Source of the DNA: Pontibacter mucosus
GTDB taxonomy: Bacteria; Bacteroidota; Bacteroidia; Cytophagales; Hymenobacteraceae
Reading direction: 5' to 3'
NCBI RefSeq assembly: GCF_003054055.1
Contig: NZ_QBKI01000008.1
Location: 203,989 to 267,988, forward strand
DNA length: 64,000 nt
Part shown: in pieces, positions 34,609 through 43,559 of the stretch
Layout: the number at the start of each line of letters is the position of its first letter
Numbering within the stretch: position 1 is the first letter of the stretch
Program-made: the position numbers and the translations under genes
The notes under the pieces: model-generated
The model's database searches: none
What the model saw: the letters and a program-made list of their open reading frames with translations, nothing else
Told to the model about the DNA's origin: nothing

Positions 34609-37242
34609 CTACCGCGCCCCGGCCTTTTGCTTGTCCTGCAGCATTAGTTTTAGCTCGTTTAGCTTCAGCAGCGCCTCTACGGGCGTGATGGTGTTGATGT
34701 CCAGCTGCTCCATCAGCTCCTTTACGCGCGCGAGTTGCGGGTCGTGCAGCTCGAACATGCTGAGCTGGTAATTGCTCTTTGGCGCCGTTTTCATTTTCTG
34801 CTGCGGGGACTGCTCCGATACTTTCTCCTTCTCCAGGTGATGCATGATTTCATCGGCACGCAGCACCACGCTGTTGGGCATGCCGGCCATCTGCGCCACA
34901 TGGATACCAAAGCTGTGCTCGCTGCCGCCCGGCACCAGCTTGCGCATAAACAAAATCTTACCGCCAGCCTCGCGTACCGACACGTTGTAGTTCTTCACGC
35001 GGGGTAGCTCCTCGGCCAGCTGGTTCAGCTCGTGGTAGTGCGTGGCAAAAAGCGTCTTGGCCTTATACTTGGGGTGGTTGTGCAGGTGTTCCACAATGGC
35101 CCAGGCAATGGAAATGCCGTCGTAGGTGCTCGTGCCGCGGCCAATCTCGTCCATCAGCACCAGGCTGCGGTCCGATAGGTTATTGAGGATGCTGGCTGTC
35201 TCGGTCATCTCCACCATAAACGTAGACTCGCCTTTCGAGAGGTTATCCGACGCGCCCACACGGGTAAAGATTTTATCGATGATGCCGATTTTAGCGGCCT
35301 CTGCGGGCACGAAAGAGCCAATCTGGGCCATCAGCACCATCAGGGCCGTCTGGCGTAGCAGCGCGCTCTTACCGGCCATGTTCGGGCCCGTGATGATAAT
35401 CACCTGCTGCTCCTCGTTGTCCAGGAAGATGTCGTTCGGCACGTAGGTCTCGCCCAGGGGCAGTTGCTTCTCAATAACCGGGTGACGCCCTTTCTTGATA
35501 TCGAGCACGTGGCTGTCGCTTACCTCCGGCTTCACGTAGTTACTGGCCAGGGCTATACTTGCAAAAGCGCTCAGGCAGTCGATGACGCCGATGACCTTGG
35601 CATTTTGCTGCACCTGCGCCACATAATCCAGCGCCTGCAGCACCAGCTCGTTAAACAGGCTGTACTCGATGGTATAGATGCGCTCCTCGGCGTTCAGAAT
35701 CTTCTCCTCGTAGGTCTTCAGCTCTTCGGTGATGTAGCGCTCTGCGTTCACCAGCGTCTGCTTGCGTATCCAGGAGCTCGGCACTTTGTCTTTGTGGGCG
35801 TTGCTTACTTCCAGGTAATAACCAAACACTTTGTTGTAGGCAATTTTAAGCGAGCTGATGCCCGTGTTCTTGATTTCGCGCTGCTGCACCTGCGCCAGGT
35901 AGTCCTTGCCCGAAAAAGCGATGGCACGCAGCTCGTCGAGCTCCGCATTCACGCCCTCGTTAATCATATTGCCCTGGTTGGTGAGCATTGGCGGCTCCGG
36001 CTTCAGGATGTTGCGGATTTCCTCGCGCAGGCCATCGCAGGGAGCCAGCTGCGCCGCCAGTTTCTGCAGGGCCGGAATATCGCTTAGGGCCAGCAGTTTC
36101 TGAATCGGGAGGATGGCTTCCAGCGCCTTGGCCAGCTGCACCAGCTCGCGCGGGTTCACGCGGCGCACAGCTACTTTTGAGATGAGGCGCTCCAGGTCGT
36201 TTATACTTTTCAGGTGCACCACCAGCTCATCGAGCAACTCGCGGTGCTGGGTCAGGGCCTCCACCGTGTCCAGGCGACGACGAATCTGGGCCACGTCCTT
36301 GAGTGGCAGCACCACCCACTTTTTGAGCAGACGGGCCCCCATCGGCGTTACCGTCTGGTCGAGTACCTGTATCAGCGGCACGCCCTCGGGGTGCTGCGGG
36401 TAGAGCAGCTCCAGGTTGCGCACCGTAAAGCGGTCGAGCCAAACGTACTTGTCTTCCTCCAGGCGGGAGATGGTGGCGATATGGCTAATCTCGTGGTGCT
36501 GCGTTTCGGAGAGGTAATGCAGAATAGCGCCGGCCGAAATAATGGCCTCCTGCATCCCTTCAATACCGAAACCTTTAAGCGAGGCGGTGCCAAATTGCCG
36601 CGTCAGCGACTCGTAAGCGAAATCATACTTGAACACCCACTCCTCCAGGGCATAGTAGCGGAAATCGGGGCCGTAGCGTTCGGTAAATGTCTCCTTCTCG
36701 CGTTTGCAGAAAAGTACCTCAGCCGGGGCCAGGCTTTGCAGCAGCTTTCCTATGTAGCTTTTATCGCCCTGGGCGGTGATGAACTCGCCGGTGGAGATGT
36801 CCAGGAAGGAGATGCCCGTCTCGTTTTTTCCGAAGTGCACCGCGGCCAGGTAGTTGTTGCTGCGGCGCTCGAGCACCTGGTCGTTGAACGACACGCCCGG
36901 CGTTACGAGCTCGGTTACGCCGCGCTTCACGATGCCCTTCACCGTTTTGGGGTCTTCGAGCTGGTCGCAGATGGCCACGCGCTCGCCGGCCCGCACCAGT
37001 TTGGGCAAATACGTATCCAAAGCGTGATGCGGAAATCCAGCCAGCTCCGTTTCGGAGGCCGAGCCATTGCCACGCTTGGTCAGTACGATGTCCAGAATTT
37101 TACTTGCCTTGATGGCGTCCTCGCCAAAGGTTTCGTAAAAGTCCCCTACCCTGAACAGCAGCAGCGCCCCCGGATGCTTCGCCTTAATGGCGTTGTATTG
37201 CTTCATCAGCGGCGTTACCGTGCCTTTGTCTCCTCCTTTCAT
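34609..37242 (-). CDS. mutS: DNA mismatch repair ATPase MutS
   Basis: This 877-aa protein has the mismatch-reading FxE motif (DFYETF, about residues 32-37), connector, lever and clamp domains, and a C-terminal ABC ATPase: Walker A GPNMAGKSALL, SKGESTFMVEM signature, Walker B VLMDEIGRGTSTYDG and ATHYHEL. It recognises base mismatches and recruits MutL. Start ATG at 37242 (MKGGDKGTVTPLMKQY). Several TATACTT words sit just upstream in the shared spacer, and three lie within the gene. Confidence 0.97.
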   Translation of the reverse strand: MKGGDKGTVTPLMKQYNAIKAKHPGALLLFRVGDFYETFGEDAIKASKILDIVLTKRGNGSASETELAGFPHHALDTYLPKLVRAGERVAICDQLEDPKTVKGIVKRGVTELVTPGVSFNDQVLERRSNNYLAAVHFGKNETGISFLDISTGEFITAQGDKSYIGKLLQSLAPAEVLFCKREKETFTERYGPDFRYYALEEWVFKYDFAYESLTRQFGTASLKGFGIEGMQEAIISAGAILHYLSETQHHEISHIATISRLEEDKYVWLDRFTVRNLELLYPQHPEGVPLIQVLDQTVTPMGARLLKKWVVLPLKDVAQIRRRLDTVEALTQHRELLDELVVHLKSINDLERLISKVAVRRVNPRELVQLAKALEAILPIQKLLALSDIPALQKLAAQLAPCDGLREEIRNILKPEPPMLTNQGNMINEGVNAELDELRAIAFSGKDYLAQVQQREIKNTGISSLKIAYNKVFGYYLEVSNAHKDKVPSSWIRKQTLVNAERYITEELKTYEEKILNAEERIYTIEYSLFNELVLQALDYVAQVQQNAKVIGVIDCLSAFASIALASNYVKPEVSDSHVLDIKKGRHPVIEKQLPLGETYVPNDIFLDNEEQQVIIITGPNMAGKSALLRQTALMVLMAQIGSFVPAEAAKIGIIDKIFTRVGASDNLSKGESTFMVEMTETASILNNLSDRSLVLMDEIGRGTSTYDGISIAWAIVEHLHNHPKYKAKTLFATHYHELNQLAEELPRVKNYNVSVREAGGKILFMRKLVPGGSEHSFGIHVAQMAGMPNSVVLRADEIMHHLEKEKVSEQSPQQKMKTAPKSNYQLSMFELHDPQLARVKELMEQLDINTITPVEALLKLNELKLMLQDKQKAGAR

Positions 37243-37314
37243 ACTGTTTTATACTTTGGCGGATGCTGGTGCATCGCGATTTATACTTTGTAATTGATGT
37301 TTAGGAATGGACTT

Positions 37315-37344
37315 AACCCACCCCTACCCCTCCCGAGAGGGGAC
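37315..37344. repeat. AACCCACCCCTACCCCTCCC repeat unit
   Basis: The unit ends CCCGAGAGGGGA, whose CCTC/GAGG ends can pair. Related copies are at 40960-41030, 41131-41159, 41549-41605 and, as an inverted pair, 52225-52302. Confidence 0.7.
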
Positions 37345-37382
37345 TTTATACTTTGTTGGCTCTCTTGAACCAACTTATTGCT

Positions 37383-37496
37383 CTTTCGGACGTCCTCGTC
37401 CGAAAGCTTTCTGCCGGGGATGTCTACATCCCCGTATTTCGGTTTATGCGGACAAGGTGTCCGCAGCAGGTTAATTTCGGACACGGATGTCCGAAA
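37383..37496. repeat. Array of four REP-like perfect hairpins
   Basis: CTTTCGGACG-TCCT-CGTCCGAAAG (37383-37406); CGGGGATGT-CT-ACATCCCCG (37415-37434); TGCGGACA-AGG-TGTCCGCA (37447-37465); TTTCGGACA-CGGA-TGTCCGAAA (37475-37496). Stems are perfect but unlike each other except for a shared GGAC/GTCC core in three of them. This regular array is not explained by terminators and resembles REP elements mobilised by RAYT-type transposases. Confidence 0.75.
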
Positions 37497-37582
37497 CAGC
37501 GCACATTTATACTTTATACTATCATTACTTTATACTTCCTCCATCAATTAAACCACGCAGCCATGTAACAATTAAGGCGTAG

Positions 37583-37614
37583 TTTGACTTTTGCCCAAAA
37601 CCACCGGACCTTTG
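37583..37614 (+). promoter_or_regulatory. Candidate promoter for trmH-like gene
   Basis: TTTG (37583-37586), 20 bp, GACCTTTG (37607-37614), one mismatch from TAnnTTTG. The ATG lies 58 bp downstream. Confidence 0.5.
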
Positions 37615-37672
37615 CAGCGGCAAAGCACACTGTGTCCTTTGTCTTTTGTCAAACAGTCCTTTGTCAACAAAA

Positions 37673-38212
37673 ATGCGCAAACTCTCGATGGACGACCTCA
37701 ACCGCGACTCGGTTGAAGAATTCAAAAATAAGAAAAAAATACCGTTAGTCTTGGTGCTGGATAATGTGCGCAGCCTCAACAACGTGGGCTCCGTTTTCCG
37801 GACAGCCGATGCCTTTATGGCCGAAAAAGTATACCTCTGCGGCATTACCGGCAAGCCCCCGCACCGCGACATTGAGAAAACCGCTTTGGGTGCCACCGAG
37901 TCGGTGGAATGGGAGCACGTACCCGATACGCTGGCGCTGGTGAAGGAGCTAAAGGCGCAAGGGTATAAAATTGGGTCGGTGGAGCAGGCGGAAAGAAGTA
38001 TAAAGCTGAACGAATTTGCGCCGGAGCCTGGGCAAAAGTATGCGCTGGTGCTCGGCAACGAGGTGTTCGGGGTGGAGCAGGAAGTCATCAACCAGTCTGA
38101 TTTTGTGCTGGAGATTCCGCAGTTCGGCACCAAGCACTCGCTCAATATCTCGGTGGCCACCGGTGTGGTGGTGTGGGATTTTCTGAGCAAATCGCTGTCA
38201 CAGCAAGTATAA
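37673..38212 (+). CDS. TrmH/SpoU-family RNA 2'-O-methyltransferase
   Basis: This 179-aa SPOUT methyltransferase has motif 1 LVLDNVRSLNNVGSVFRTADAF, motif 2 ALVLGNEVFGV and motif 3 IPQFGTKHSLNISVATGVVVWDF, forming the SAM-binding trefoil knot. It methylates a ribose in tRNA or rRNA; the exact site is not determinable. ATG at 37673 is preferred to an upstream TTG at 37646. The stop codon lies within a word: CAA-GTA-TAA. Confidence 0.88.
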   Translation: MRKLSMDDLNRDSVEEFKNKKKIPLVLVLDNVRSLNNVGSVFRTADAFMAEKVYLCGITGKPPHRDIEKTALGATESVEWEHVPDTLALVKELKAQGYKIGSVEQAERSIKLNEFAPEPGQKYALVLGNEVFGVEQEVINQSDFVLEIPQFGTKHSLNISVATGVVVWDFLSKSLSQQV

Positions 38213-38442
38213 AACTGCCGTAAAGTATAAAGTACCGGAGCACTGGCCACGGCTGGTGCTCCTTTTTTTGCCTTGAACTGAGCTGGCAGTCGCACTGCTT
38301 CCGGAGCCATGCACGTTTTTTCGACGAAAAATTTGCATCGGCTTTAAACTTTCACCCTTCCCGTTTGTCGCAGTATAGGTGCGGGCGTTCACCCGCCGCT
38401 CCGCAGGCTGCCTTTTATACTTTCGCGCACTTTATAAAAACT

Positions 38443-40905
38443 ATGATGAAGACTTACTTTCGGTTTATACTTTACTCCCTGTTTATACTTTCGCCCGCGG
38501 CACTTTCAGCACAAAACCAAACTACCGGCAAGGTGAGCGGCAAGCTCCTGGATGCTGGCAGCAACAAACCCATTGGTTTTGCCAACGTGGTACTCCTCTC
38601 CCTGCCCGACTCCAGCCTCGTGACCGGCGCCACTACGGATATGGAAGGCGTGTTTATACTTGAAAGAATCCCCTCCGGCCGCTTTGTTCTGCGGGCCTCC
38701 ATGGTGGGCTACCCAAACAAGTATGCAAGCGTCAACCTTACCCCCGACAAGCCGGAAGCTGCCCTGGGCAACATCAGCATGAAAGCCTCTGCCACCGAGC
38801 TGGGCGAGGTAGAGGTGGTGGCGCAGCGGCAGCTGGTGGACTTTGAGCTCGACAAGCGGGTGGTAAACGTGAGCCAGGACCTGAACGCGCAGAGTAGTAC
38901 CGTGGCCGAGGTAATGCAGAACCTGCCTTCGGTGGACGTGGACATAGACGGCAACGTGAGCATGCGCGGCAGCTCTAACGTTACCATTCTGATAGACGGC
39001 AAACGCTCGGCCCTCTCCGAGATTCCGCTGGACCAGATTCCGGCTAACATGATTGAGAGCATCGAGCTCATCACCAACCCTTCGTCCAAGTATAACCCGG
39101 AGGGCACCTCGGGCATCATCAACCTGGTGCTGAAAAAGGAGAAAAAGCCCGGCTTCAATGGCTCGGCTTCCATCACGGCCGGCACCTACGATAACTACAA
39201 TACCTCGCTCAACCTGAACTACCGCTACAACAAGTGGTCGCTAAATACGGGGTATGATTTACGGCAGCGCACGCGGCCCGGCACGCAGAAGAACAATACC
39301 ACCAACTTTTACCTCAACGACGCCGGACAGATAGACAGCACCAGCTACCGCCTGCAGGAGGGGGAGCGCAACAGCACCGACCTTTCCCACAACTTCCGGC
39401 TGGGGGCCGATTATTACCTTACGCCCAAGCATACCTTGTCGGCCTCGGCGCTGTACCGCTTCGGGGAGGACGAGAGCACCAATAACATCCGCTACCGCTT
39501 CCTGGACGAGAACCGCCTGCTGCAGAGCACCCGCACCCGCGATGCCCGTGAGGTAGAGGACGAGCGCGCCCTGGACCTGACCTTGGGCTACCGCCAGACC
39601 TTCGACCGCAAAGGCCAGGAACTGACGGCCGATGTGGTCTACAATGCCAATGTGGATGACGAAGTGGCGCTATTTGATGAAAGGCGGATTGGCGCCGAAA
39701 CCTCCACGGAGCTGCAGGAAACGCTGGTAGACGACAAGAACTATGAGTTTGTGACCAAGGCCGATTACGTGCACCCTTTCTCGGAAAACAGCCGGTTGGA
39801 GGCTGGATTCCGGACTTCCTACGAGCAATTGGATGAGGATTCCCGTTTCTTTAACCGGAACATGGAAACCAACCTGATGGCGTATGACTCTACCCGAAGC
39901 AACCATTTTGTGTTCGACCAGCAGGTATACTCCCTGTACACCAACTACAGCAACAAGTTTAAAAGTATCACCTACCAGGTAGGCGTGCGGGCCGAGCACA
40001 CCATTACCAAGTCTGACCTGCGAAACACGGACGACACCTATAAGAACAACTACTTCAGTCTTTTCCCTACGCTCTTTATCACCAATGATTTTGACGAGGA
40101 CAACAAACTGCAGTTCAGCTACAGCCGTCGCATCAACAGGCCGCGCAGCCGCTTCTTGAACCCGTTTGTAGACCAGTCCGACAGGTATAACCTTTCCTAC
40201 GGCAACCCTAAGCTGGACCCGGAATTTGTGAACTCGCTGGAGCTGGGCTACCTGCGCTATTGGGGACAGGCCTCGTTTAACGCCACTGCGTTTTACCGCC
40301 ACACCACCGACGGCATAGAGCGCTTCCGGCAAGCGACGACCATTGACATAAACGGCGTAGAGGAGCCGGGCACGCAGACCACCTTCATCAACCTGTCAGA
40401 TAACAGGTCTTATGGCCTGGAGTTGGGCACTAACTATCCTATCACCAAGTGGTGGCGCCTGAATGCGAGCTGGTCGGCCTTTCGGACAGAGTTGAGCACC
40501 GTGCAAAACGACACTGAGCTCAGCAACACCCAACTAAGCTGGAGCGCCAAGCTCAACTCCAACATGACTTTGTGGAAAGACCTGGATATTCAGCTCTCCG
40601 GCTTCTACCGCGCTCCCACCAACGATATTCAGGGGCGCATGGAGCATATGTTCAGTGCCGACCTGGGGATGAAAAAGGATGTGCTCAAGAAGAAGGGTAC
40701 GGTTTCGCTCCGCGTGTCGGATTTGTTTAACACGCGTCGCTTCGATTTCCTGAGCTACGGACCGGAGTTCCGCTCCGAGATCCAGAACCGCCGCCAGAGC
40801 CGCATTGTGTACCTGGGCTTCACCTACCGCCTTAACAGCGACGACAGCGACCGCCGTAACCGCCGCAACGAGCAGAATGGTGGTGGGGAAGAGGATGAGT
40901 TTTAG
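38443..40905 (+). CDS. Outer-membrane beta-barrel receptor (carboxypeptidase-like domain, TonB plug)
   Basis: This 820-aa protein has a signal peptide (MMKTYFRFILYSLF to LSAQ), an N-terminal carboxypeptidase-regulatory-like beta-sandwich (GKVSGKLLDAGSNKPIGFANV), a plug with VAEVMQNLPSVDVDIDGNVSMRGSSNVTILIDGK and a long barrel of the OMP beta-brl-3 type. ATG at 38443 is preferred to the in-frame start at 38365 because it begins the signal peptide. Ligand unknown. Charged Arg/Asn-rich C-terminus (DRRNRRNEQNGGGEEDEF) extends past the last strand. Words near 38413-38490 flank and enter the start. Confidence 0.88.
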   Translation: MMKTYFRFILYSLFILSPAALSAQNQTTGKVSGKLLDAGSNKPIGFANVVLLSLPDSSLVTGATTDMEGVFILERIPSGRFVLRASMVGYPNKYASVNLTPDKPEAALGNISMKASATELGEVEVVAQRQLVDFELDKRVVNVSQDLNAQSSTVAEVMQNLPSVDVDIDGNVSMRGSSNVTILIDGKRSALSEIPLDQIPANMIESIELITNPSSKYNPEGTSGIINLVLKKEKKPGFNGSASITAGTYDNYNTSLNLNYRYNKWSLNTGYDLRQRTRPGTQKNNTTNFYLNDAGQIDSTSYRLQEGERNSTDLSHNFRLGADYYLTPKHTLSASALYRFGEDESTNNIRYRFLDENRLLQSTRTRDAREVEDERALDLTLGYRQTFDRKGQELTADVVYNANVDDEVALFDERRIGAETSTELQETLVDDKNYEFVTKADYVHPFSENSRLEAGFRTSYEQLDEDSRFFNRNMETNLMAYDSTRSNHFVFDQQVYSLYTNYSNKFKSITYQVGVRAEHTITKSDLRNTDDTYKNNYFSLFPTLFITNDFDEDNKLQFSYSRRINRPRSRFLNPFVDQSDRYNLSYGNPKLDPEFVNSLELGYLRYWGQASFNATAFYRHTTDGIERFRQATTIDINGVEEPGTQTTFINLSDNRSYGLELGTNYPITKWWRLNASWSAFRTELSTVQNDTELSNTQLSWSAKLNSNMTLWKDLDIQLSGFYRAPTNDIQGRMEHMFSADLGMKKDVLKKKGTVSLRVSDLFNTRRFDFLSYGPEFRSEIQNRRQSRIVYLGFTYRLNSDDSDRRNRRNEQNGGGEEDEF

Positions 40906-40925
40906 GTGCTGCGGGTGCCTCTCCT

Positions 40926-40950
40926 AAAGTATAAATGAGTTCTATACTTT
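40926..40950. repeat. Inverted word pair after the receptor gene
   Basis: AAAGTATA (40926-40933) and TATACTTT (40943-40950) face each other 21 bp past the stop, giving a stem with a 9-nt loop. Confidence 0.7.
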
Positions 40951-40959
40951 GCCGGGTCC

Positions 40960-41030
40960 AACCACCCCTACCCCTCAGAGCTGCGCTCGCTACCTTCGAA
41001 CTCGCGTTCTCGGTAGTCTAAGGAGGGGAG
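40960..41030. repeat. CCACCCCTACCCCTC...GAGGGGAG repeat
   Basis: Left part matches the unit at 37315; right part (AGGAGGGGAG) is its complement-like end, with about 45 bp between that include GAACTCGCGTTCTCGG. Confidence 0.55.
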
Positions 41031-41084
41031 CCTGTGATTACTGTTGCTGAAGTATAAGCTTCGTAGTAGCTGTCATTCTGCGGT

Positions 41085-41098
41085 CAGGTCGCGACCTG
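41085..41098. repeat. Perfect palindrome CAGGTCGCGACCTG
   Basis: A 14-bp palindrome with no loop bases, in the repeat-rich spacer. It may be another REP-like unit. Confidence 0.5.
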
Positions 41099-41130
41099 TC
41101 CCTACAAGTATAAACTTAGCAAACGATTAC

Positions 41131-41159
41131 ATCCCCCTACCCCCTTCAAAGGGGGACTT
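41131..41159. repeat. CCCCCTACCCCCTTCAAAGGGGG repeat
   Basis: Variant of the CCCCTCC repeat with its own CCCCCTT/AAGGGGG stem. Confidence 0.55.
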
Positions 41160-41460
41160 GGTTCAAGCTTCGTCAGCCACAGCTATCGACCTTCTCCCAG
41201 CCTTTGGGTTGAGCGCCTCGAGAGGTTCCGGTGCCTGAAAGGCATTGCGACGTAGGAGCAAAGGAAGCGAAAGCAGCGCGATGCCCGAAGGCAAGGCCTC
41301 CCGGCCTTGAGGGCAGAAAGCTAGAAATGAAACGTTAGGTTGGTGGGAACTAGAGGATGAACGGCAGCTAGTAAGGATAGCTTAGCTCCAGTTGCGGGAA
41401 GCGGTGGCTCAGGGAAGTATAAGCTGGCAAGTATGATAGTATAGTAGAAGTATAAAGCAT

Positions 41461-41522
41461 GGCTTTTCAAGCCAGTTGGGATGCAAACCCAACACCATAG
41501 GTAGGCACGAGTTGCAAACTCG
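41461..41522. repeat. Cluster of three REP-like hairpins
   Basis: GGCTT-TTC-AAGCC (41461-41473), GTTGGG-ATGCAAA-CCCAAC (41475-41493) and CGAGTT-GCA-AACTCG (41508-41522, then CGCC). The last two share a TGCAAA-type centre. Confidence 0.6.
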
Positions 41523-41548
41523 CGCCAGCGAGAGGGCGCCAGCAAAGC

Positions 41549-41605
41549 AAGGGGAGGGGTATTATCTGCAGATGATTACACCCCTATGGTCCCCTCAAGG
41601 GGACA
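41549..41605. repeat. GGGGAGGGG...CCCCTATGGTCCCCTCAAGGGGA repeat
   Basis: Another variant copy of the CCCCTCC family, here with CTGCAG and ATCTGCAGAT palindromic bases between its arms. Confidence 0.5.
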
Positions 41606-41660
41606 ATTTATGCTTGTTAGCATAGCAAAGGCAGACGCTTGCGCCAGTGGCAAGCATCCC

Positions 41661-42155
41661 CTATACTTCCTTCTTCAACACCAACTCCATTTTAATATCC
41701 GCGCGCTCGTAAATGCTTGGTGGCATCGGCACTTCCACGAAGCCCAGGCGCTGGTACAGGTTTAGGGCGGGCAGCAGGCGGCGGTTCGATACCAGGAATA
41801 CTTTATGGGCACCAACGCGTCGGGCTCTGTCTATGGCTGCCTCGCCCAGCATTTTGCCAATCTTCATCCCCTGCATCTTTGGGGCCACCGCCATTTTTGC
41901 CAGCTCAAATACGCCCTCGCTATCCTTAATTAAGGCACAGGTACCTACCGGCTCTCCATTAAAAAGCGCCATCAGGATATGGCCCCCTTTGTTGATGATG
42001 TAGCCTTGCGGGTCGCTGAGGGATTGGTTGTCGGCCTCTTCCATCACAAAGTGCGTCGAAATCCACTCGTGGTTGAGGTCGTAGAAAGCCTGCGCGTAAA
42101 AAAGGTTGAAATCAACGATCTGTATCGCGGAAGGAGTATTATAATGCTGTGCCAT
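41661..42155 (-). CDS. GNAT-family N-acetyltransferase
   Basis: This 164-aa protein has the acetyl-CoA-binding motif A (KMAVAPKMQGMKIGKMLGEAAIDRA, about residues 91-115) and the C-terminal YQRLGFVEV strand. It transfers acetyl from acetyl-CoA to an unknown amine or amino group. It stands alone on the minus strand with a -7 element TAACTTTG upstream. Confidence 0.85.
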   Translation of the reverse strand: MAQHYNTPSAIQIVDFNLFYAQAFYDLNHEWISTHFVMEEADNQSLSDPQGYIINKGGHILMALFNGEPVGTCALIKDSEGVFELAKMAVAPKMQGMKIGKMLGEAAIDRARRVGAHKVFLVSNRRLLPALNLYQRLGFVEVPMPPSIYERADIKMELVLKKEV

Positions 42156-42177
42156 GGTATGCGAAACGTGTATGCTG

Positions 42178-42185
42178 CAAAGTTA
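42178..42185 (-). promoter_or_regulatory. Candidate -7 element (TAACTTTG) for the GNAT gene
   Basis: CAAAGTTA on the plus strand is TAACTTTG on the minus strand, 23 bp before the start. No well-spaced -33 TTTG was found. Confidence 0.45.
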
Positions 42186-42260
42186 CGGAATTGCCACCAT
42201 CACCGCAGTCTATACTTTATACTTCTGATCACAGTATACTAGGCTGCAAATTCCCCAAGT

Positions 42261-42860
42261 ATGGAAAGCGACCTTTCTGTTATCCCGCTGTGGCTGCAAC
42301 TGGCCTATACCGCCTTTCTGCTGGTGCTGGTACCGGTCTATTGGAAGAAGTATGGGCCGGGCAATTTCCTGTGGTTCTCCGACATCGCTCTGTTCTCGGT
42401 GGGCATCGTGCTCTGGACCGGCAATCAGTTACTGCTTAGTATGATGGCGGTGGGTGTGCTGGCGCTGGAGCTAGTCTGGAACCTGGACTACTTCGGCAGA
42501 TTGCTGACGGGGCACCAGTTGCTGGGCCTGAGCGCTTATATGTTCGACGAAAGCAAGAGCCTGTTCCTACGGGGTCTTTCACTGTTTCATGTGGTGCTGC
42601 CCGCGCTGGTGATCTGGCTCCTGCTGGAGTGGGGATACCAGCCGGAGGCGCTGTACTGGCAAACGGCCCTGGCCTGGGTGGTGCTGCCGCTTACCTACTT
42701 CCTCACAGACCCAAAGGAGAACATCAATTGGGTGTTCGGGCCGGGTAACGAGCCACAACATAAAATTCCGGCCCGTTTATACTTTGCCATCATGATGCTT
42801 ATCTTCCCCGTAGGCGTGTACCTTCCCTCCCACTTCCTGCTGCAGTGGCTCTTTAACTGA
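42261..42860 (+). CDS. Conserved polytopic membrane protein of unknown function
   Basis: This 199-aa protein has about six transmembrane segments, with a conserved-looking loop FDESKSLFLRGLSLFH and an FLTDPKENINWVFGPGNEPQHKIP segment after helix five. I do not recognise a family with a known function. Its start follows a GAAGTATGG-like word and two TATACTT words (42211-42226). It is convergent with the next gene across only 26 bp. Confidence 0.65.
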   Translation: MESDLSVIPLWLQLAYTAFLLVLVPVYWKKYGPGNFLWFSDIALFSVGIVLWTGNQLLLSMMAVGVLALELVWNLDYFGRLLTGHQLLGLSAYMFDESKSLFLRGLSLFHVVLPALVIWLLLEWGYQPEALYWQTALAWVVLPLTYFLTDPKENINWVFGPGNEPQHKIPARLYFAIMMLIFPVGVYLPSHFLLQWLFN

Positions 42861-42867
42861 CTCTATA

Positions 42868-42886
42868 AAGTATAAAAGCTATACTT
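42868..42886. repeat. Inverted word pair filling a convergent intergenic gap
   Basis: AAGTATA (42868-42874), AAGC, then TATACTT (42880-42886), ending exactly where the minus-strand stop codon begins. The pair occupies most of the 26-bp gap between convergent genes and could serve as a bidirectional terminator. Confidence 0.75.
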
Positions 42887-43366
42887 CTACGGAATCAGGT
42901 TGCCCCGTAGCTCGCCGTTGGGGTGGGTGGTGCTGTGGATGTTTACGTACCAGCGGCCGGCTTTCAGGTCGTTCTCCTCGGTTTGGGTAAGCGGCCTGGT
43001 AGAGCCGGAGATGGTGCCGCTGGAGCCCTGGTTAAACCCCTCCTCAATGTTAATAACAGGCGGCGCGCTGGAGTCCCGGTCGGCCGGGCCGTGGAAGTGC
43101 ATGGCCGTGGTGGCATCGGCAGGGTTCCCCAGCTGCCAGGAGATAGTATAGCTCAGCGTGTTGTTCAGCTCATTAAACACGACATCCATCTCCCCGCCTC
43201 CTGTCGTTACTACTGCCGGGCGCTCGTTTGAGCCAAGCAGCGACACATTATTAAACTCTATCTCGTCATCCAGCTGTGTGCTGTCCTCGTCATCGTCGCA
43301 GGCGGCCAGCAGGGCACTTAGCAGCAGCGCCACGCACACGAGGTAGTTTTTATACTTGCTTTCCAT
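42887..43366 (-). CDS. CHRD-domain lipoprotein
   Basis: This 159-aa protein has a lipoprotein signal with lipobox LLAAC (about residue 23), an acidic DDDEDS linker and a CHRD domain (chordin-like beta-sandwich): AMHFHGPADRDSSAPPVI, TQTEENDLKAGRWYVNIHSTTHPNGELRGNL. Function of bacterial CHRD proteins is not established. Probably on the outer membrane. Confidence 0.83.
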   Translation of the reverse strand: MESKYKNYLVCVALLLSALLAACDDDEDSTQLDDEIEFNNVSLLGSNERPAVVTTGGGEMDVVFNELNNTLSYTISWQLGNPADATTAMHFHGPADRDSSAPPVINIEEGFNQGSSGTISGSTRPLTQTEENDLKAGRWYVNIHSTTHPNGELRGNLIP

Positions 43367-43494
43367 AGCTCCTTAAGTTTAGTTCTATACTTTAATTTTA
43401 CTACGCATTTTATCAGTTGTTATAGAGAGCCGGTCACTATTCCGTAAGCTCCGGAAAGTATGGCTCCAACAGCATCATCCGAAAAGCGGGGTAC

Positions 43495-43521
43495 AAAAAA
43501 AGCGGGCTCAAAAAGCCCGCT
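43495..43521 (-). terminator. Terminator of the ABC export operon
   Basis: AGCGGGCT pairs with AGCCCGCT around CAAAA; on the minus strand a run of seven T follows. It lies about 40 bp past the adaptor-protein stop. Confidence 0.87.
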
Positions 43522-43559
43522 CTCTCCCCTTAAACAAACAACAAACAAATTCTATTAGG

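Larger units (their letters stand above)
37243..37672. other. Divergent mutS/trmH-like spacer: words, CCCCTCC repeat and hairpin array
   Basis: Within 430 bp lie five exact TATACTT words (near 37249, 37282, 37348, 37508 and 37532), a copy of the CCCACCCCTACCCCTCCC repeat (37315-37344), four perfect hairpins (37383-37496) and a promoter candidate for the trmH-like gene (37583-37614). Confidence 0.7.
40906..41660. other. 755-bp repeat-rich spacer
   Basis: It holds an inverted word pair (40926-40950), CCCCTCC-type repeats (40960-41030, 41131-41159 and 41549-41605), a 14-bp perfect palindrome CAGGTCGCGACCTG (41085-41098), a hairpin cluster (41461-41522) and several further AAGTATA words. Short open frames here have no coding features. 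It looks like an accumulation site for small repeats. Confidence 0.65.

Noticed and set aside
41044..41238. Short ORF in the repeat-rich spacer
   Set aside because: It is composed of repeat copies and a palindrome and has no start context, signal or conserved motif.
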